From Idiomarina aminovorans (GTDB lineage Bacteria > Pseudomonadota > Gammaproteobacteria > Enterobacterales > Alteromonadaceae): a stretch of 64,000 nt of DNA. Under the pieces are notes generated by a model that worked only from the letters and a program-made list of their open reading frames with translations, was not told the DNA's origin and did not search any database. The first letter of the stretch is position 1. Each line of letters begins with the position of its first letter. Shown here in pieces: positions 62,062 through 64,000 of the stretch. Location: the NCBI RefSeq assembly GCF_023155095.1, contig NZ_JAKNDA010000006.1, positions 1 through 64,000 on the forward strand. Reading direction: 5' to 3'. A program made the position numbers and the translations under genes.

Positions 62062-63066
62062 TTGGATATTAGAATGACAAAGGAGGACTTCTTGGCTCAA
62101 GTTAAAAGTGAGCTAACTGATGTCCAATTTAAGGGTGTAACACTTGGCATTGACTGCCTAATTGAGAATGAAGCCTCGTCAGAAAATTTACCAATCGTTG
62201 TGGTGGGTTACGAAGATCGAGATAGGGAGCAAGCACTGAACTTCCTAATCAAATTCTTCCGAGAGGCATACCCTAATGCTCCTAAACAATCATCGTTTAT
62301 CGAGCCTCTAATGACCGCCGGTACGTGTGAAAAGGATGCGCTGTTATCTTTAATTAATAGTATGCGCTCTCGCGGACGTTTATTGTTTTACTGGGCGGAT
62401 AGCACTAACTGGTTCAAGTTATTACCATCAGGCTTATTTCACGTTATCCAAATAGAGAGGAATAGCGCGCGCAGAGGAAAAAACGAGCAAGGCGAGAAAC
62501 TTTTCGAATCAATCGATAAAACCTACAGTGATGCCGGAGATGACTTATCTCGTGAAATTTTTGGATTAATAAATTTCGATAGCGAAAACTCTCTGAATGG
62601 AGACTTCAACGCTCATTACCTCCTTTATGAGGAGGCAAGTAGCAAAATAATCCGCCCTATCCCAGCGCCTCTAACTCTTCACTTTGATGAAATAATTACT
62701 ATCAACTCTCCTTTGTGGCAGAAGCAGGCTTGCGTTGCATTACGCCGTTATCAGGCAAAGGAATGTAATGACGGTTTTCACTGGGATGAATCTGATGAAG
62801 GCTGGCAGAATACGGTTATACACCCTGTCCTTGATGAAATTAGACTTTGCGATGGTAAAGGGGTTCGAGAGTGTTTAATCGGGCAAGTAACTATGGAGCT
62901 CTCACCCGACGAGACGTACTACTTATCAACTGTTTGGTTGCACCCTTTTTACAGGCGTCGAGGTAAGTTAAGAAACTTGTGGCCGGAGTTAAAAGAGAAG
63001 TATGGAGACTTTGAAGTAGAGCAGCCAAACGACAACATGAGTGCTTTTTTGGCATCAATTTCTTGA
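62062..63066 (+). CDS. Protein of unknown function with a C-terminal GNAT-like segment
   Basis: A 334-residue protein starting with TTG at 62062, preceded by AAGGAAAG. Met5 (62074) is an alternative start. The last 70 residues (QVTMELSPDETYYLSTVWLHPFYRRRGKL) look like part of a GNAT acetyltransferase fold, with an acetyl-CoA-binding RRRG-like turn. The first 200 residues have no recognised domain. It precedes the 63112 gene by 45 bp in the same direction, so the two probably form one unit. Confidence 0.55.
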   Translation: MDIRMTKEDFLAQVKSELTDVQFKGVTLGIDCLIENEASSENLPIVVVGYEDRDREQALNFLIKFFREAYPNAPKQSSFIEPLMTAGTCEKDALLSLINSMRSRGRLLFYWADSTNWFKLLPSGLFHVIQIERNSARRGKNEQGEKLFESIDKTYSDAGDDLSREIFGLINFDSENSLNGDFNAHYLLYEEASSKIIRPIPAPLTLHFDEIITINSPLWQKQACVALRRYQAKECNDGFHWDESDEGWQNTVIHPVLDEIRLCDGKGVRECLIGQVTMELSPDETYYLSTVWLHPFYRRRGKLRNLWPELKEKYGDFEVEQPNDNMSAFLASIS

Positions 63067-63111
63067 GTGATTTTTATATTGCTTCGAAAGTACCGGTAGA
63101 TAGGAGCGTTT

Positions 63112-63933
63112 ATGTATATAGCCAAATGCACAGAAGACGGCGTAAGCTACGCAGCAGTGGACTTCTCCCGACTTCCACATGATGAGATTGCCAGAAAACG
63201 GCGCTTTTTAGTTTGCCTTGGATGTGGTGGCCCAGCTTACTTCATGAAGGCATCGAAAAGTGGCAGGTCGGCATGCTTCGGAGCGCGACCTCACGCGGAA
63301 GGGTGCGATGAGGCAGCGCCTAAATATGAAACAGATCCAGACGGTCGAGGAGAAGATCAAGAGCAATTAAATAACCCAGCAGAACGGATTGTTGTCGACT
63401 TACGCTTCGGCACTGGTAAAAAGCCTGAAGTCAAAGAGAATGACGATTTACGTCCGAATCATGGACGAAGAGGACGTTTCCAACCTGGCGGTGCTAGACC
63501 AAATGCTGAAACACACAGGCGTCTAAGCTCTTTGTTGCGACATCTGATGGAAATAGAGGGCTTCAGTCAGTCAAAACAAATCCTCGATATTGATGAGTAT
63601 GGGGAGTTCGTAGCTAAAGATTTTTTCATCCCCCTTCTCGACGCTAGTGAGGAGCACTCGGGGCTTTTCCGGGGATACTGGGGAATGTTAACCGATGCTC
63701 AACTCGATTCTGATAATACACTTTGGCTGAATAGCCGAGGGAGGCACAACATAAGTTTCTGTATCGACTCGCAGTCAGCTTCCGAGCTTTTTAATCGGTA
63801 TGGAATTCAAGACGAGGAAGAGCTGTCTGGTGCCTATATACTGGCAATGGGCAAAGTGAGAGTCTCAGCAAACGGAAAAATTTACTGCCCTCTTGATGAA
63901 GAGCAACTATACACACTAAGGCTTGTACGGTGA
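63112..63933 (+). CDS. Protein with CoiA-like zinc-finger motif, unknown function
   Basis: A 273-residue protein. The N-terminal motif RRFLVCLGCGGPAYFMKAS with a following HAEGC (about 30-65) resembles the zinc-binding start of competence-nuclease CoiA-like proteins. A charged linker (about 75-135) follows, then a globular domain (about 140-273) with no recognised motif. No nuclease motif was seen. The second gene of the cassette at the right edge, which may continue beyond the window. Confidence 0.55.
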   Translation: MYIAKCTEDGVSYAAVDFSRLPHDEIARKRRFLVCLGCGGPAYFMKASKSGRSACFGARPHAEGCDEAAPKYETDPDGRGEDQEQLNNPAERIVVDLRFGTGKKPEVKENDDLRPNHGRRGRFQPGGARPNAETHRRLSSLLRHLMEIEGFSQSKQILDIDEYGEFVAKDFFIPLLDASEEHSGLFRGYWGMLTDAQLDSDNTLWLNSRGRHNISFCIDSQSASELFNRYGIQDEEELSGAYILAMGKVRVSANGKIYCPLDEEQLYTLRLVR

Positions 63934-64000
63934 CTCGGAAGCTTGTATCAATAAAAGTCATCTTATTTATCAAATCCATTTGATCACATTCGAGAAGATA

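Noticed and set aside
61880-62077. Small protein-coding gene
   Set aside because: It begins in an IS-end-like sequence, overlaps the next gene start and has no recognisable content.

Overview
The window looks like chromosome of a marine gammaproteobacterium of the Alteromonadales, most likely Idiomarinaceae. The reasons are a green-type proteorhodopsin with a linked crtEIBY-blh-idi cluster, a Mn2+ riboswitch upstream of mntP, TonB-type zinc uptake, large c-di-GMP and phosphorelay proteins, and a probable GlyGly-CTERM protease. The genus is an inference from gene content only.

Layout. Positions 1-1684 (minus) hold the N-terminus of a giant LapA-type repeat adhesin that runs off the left edge. 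Positions 2027-6050 carry an oligopeptidase B-like lipoprotein, a DUF2891 protein and a double-cupin protein. Positions 6205-8522 are an arsenic operon (arsR, acr3, an arsC-VOC fusion), followed by a decayed RND efflux pump (8613-10578). Positions 10681-20984 (minus) are a compact five-gene signalling operon: PAS-EAL, two histidine kinases, a CheY-like receiver and an Hpt-REC-REC-GGDEF protein. Together they encode the parts of a phosphorelay ending in c-di-GMP synthesis, plus an opposing phosphodiesterase. A 262-bp MITE follows at 21094-21355.

Positions 21655-33723 concern metals. They include mntP with its yybP-ykoY riboswitch, a probably iron-regulated DUF3649-PepSY-DUF3325 operon, and a zinc cluster. 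The zinc cluster consists of an ABC exporter-like pair, DUF3299, MerC, Zur, DUF2796, a His-rich TonB receptor and an AztD-like lipoprotein. Two almost identical 18-bp palindromes sit in its two divergent promoters and probably bind Zur. Between the iron and zinc groups, a Fur box overlapping a promoter and followed by an intrinsic terminator suggests an undescribed Fur-controlled small RNA of about 90 nt.

Positions 33885-40850 (minus) are the proteorhodopsin and retinal biosynthesis operon, with a strong hairpin between the rhodopsin and crtE.

Positions 42109 to about 53690 are an accessory defence and toxin-antitoxin island. It contains hipBA with four operators spaced exactly 28 bp, a broken yhfG with a fic relic followed by a TOTE-type primase-helicase, a broken abiE pair, an intact yhfG-fic pair, a DUF3024 gene, an intact abiE pair, IS3 relics and a serine hydrolase. 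Repeated 3' halves of a tRNA-Arg gene (48218, 53643, and a damaged copy at 46629) show that the island grew by serial integration at one attachment site.

Positions 54038-58727 encode a subtilase, an Ig-like lipoprotein and a HELTH metalloprotease. Positions 58953-61737 are an unrecognised three-gene envelope cassette, and 62062-63933 an unrecognised two-gene cassette, one member of which has a CoiA-like zinc-finger motif. No CRISPR array, rRNA or intact tRNA gene was seen.
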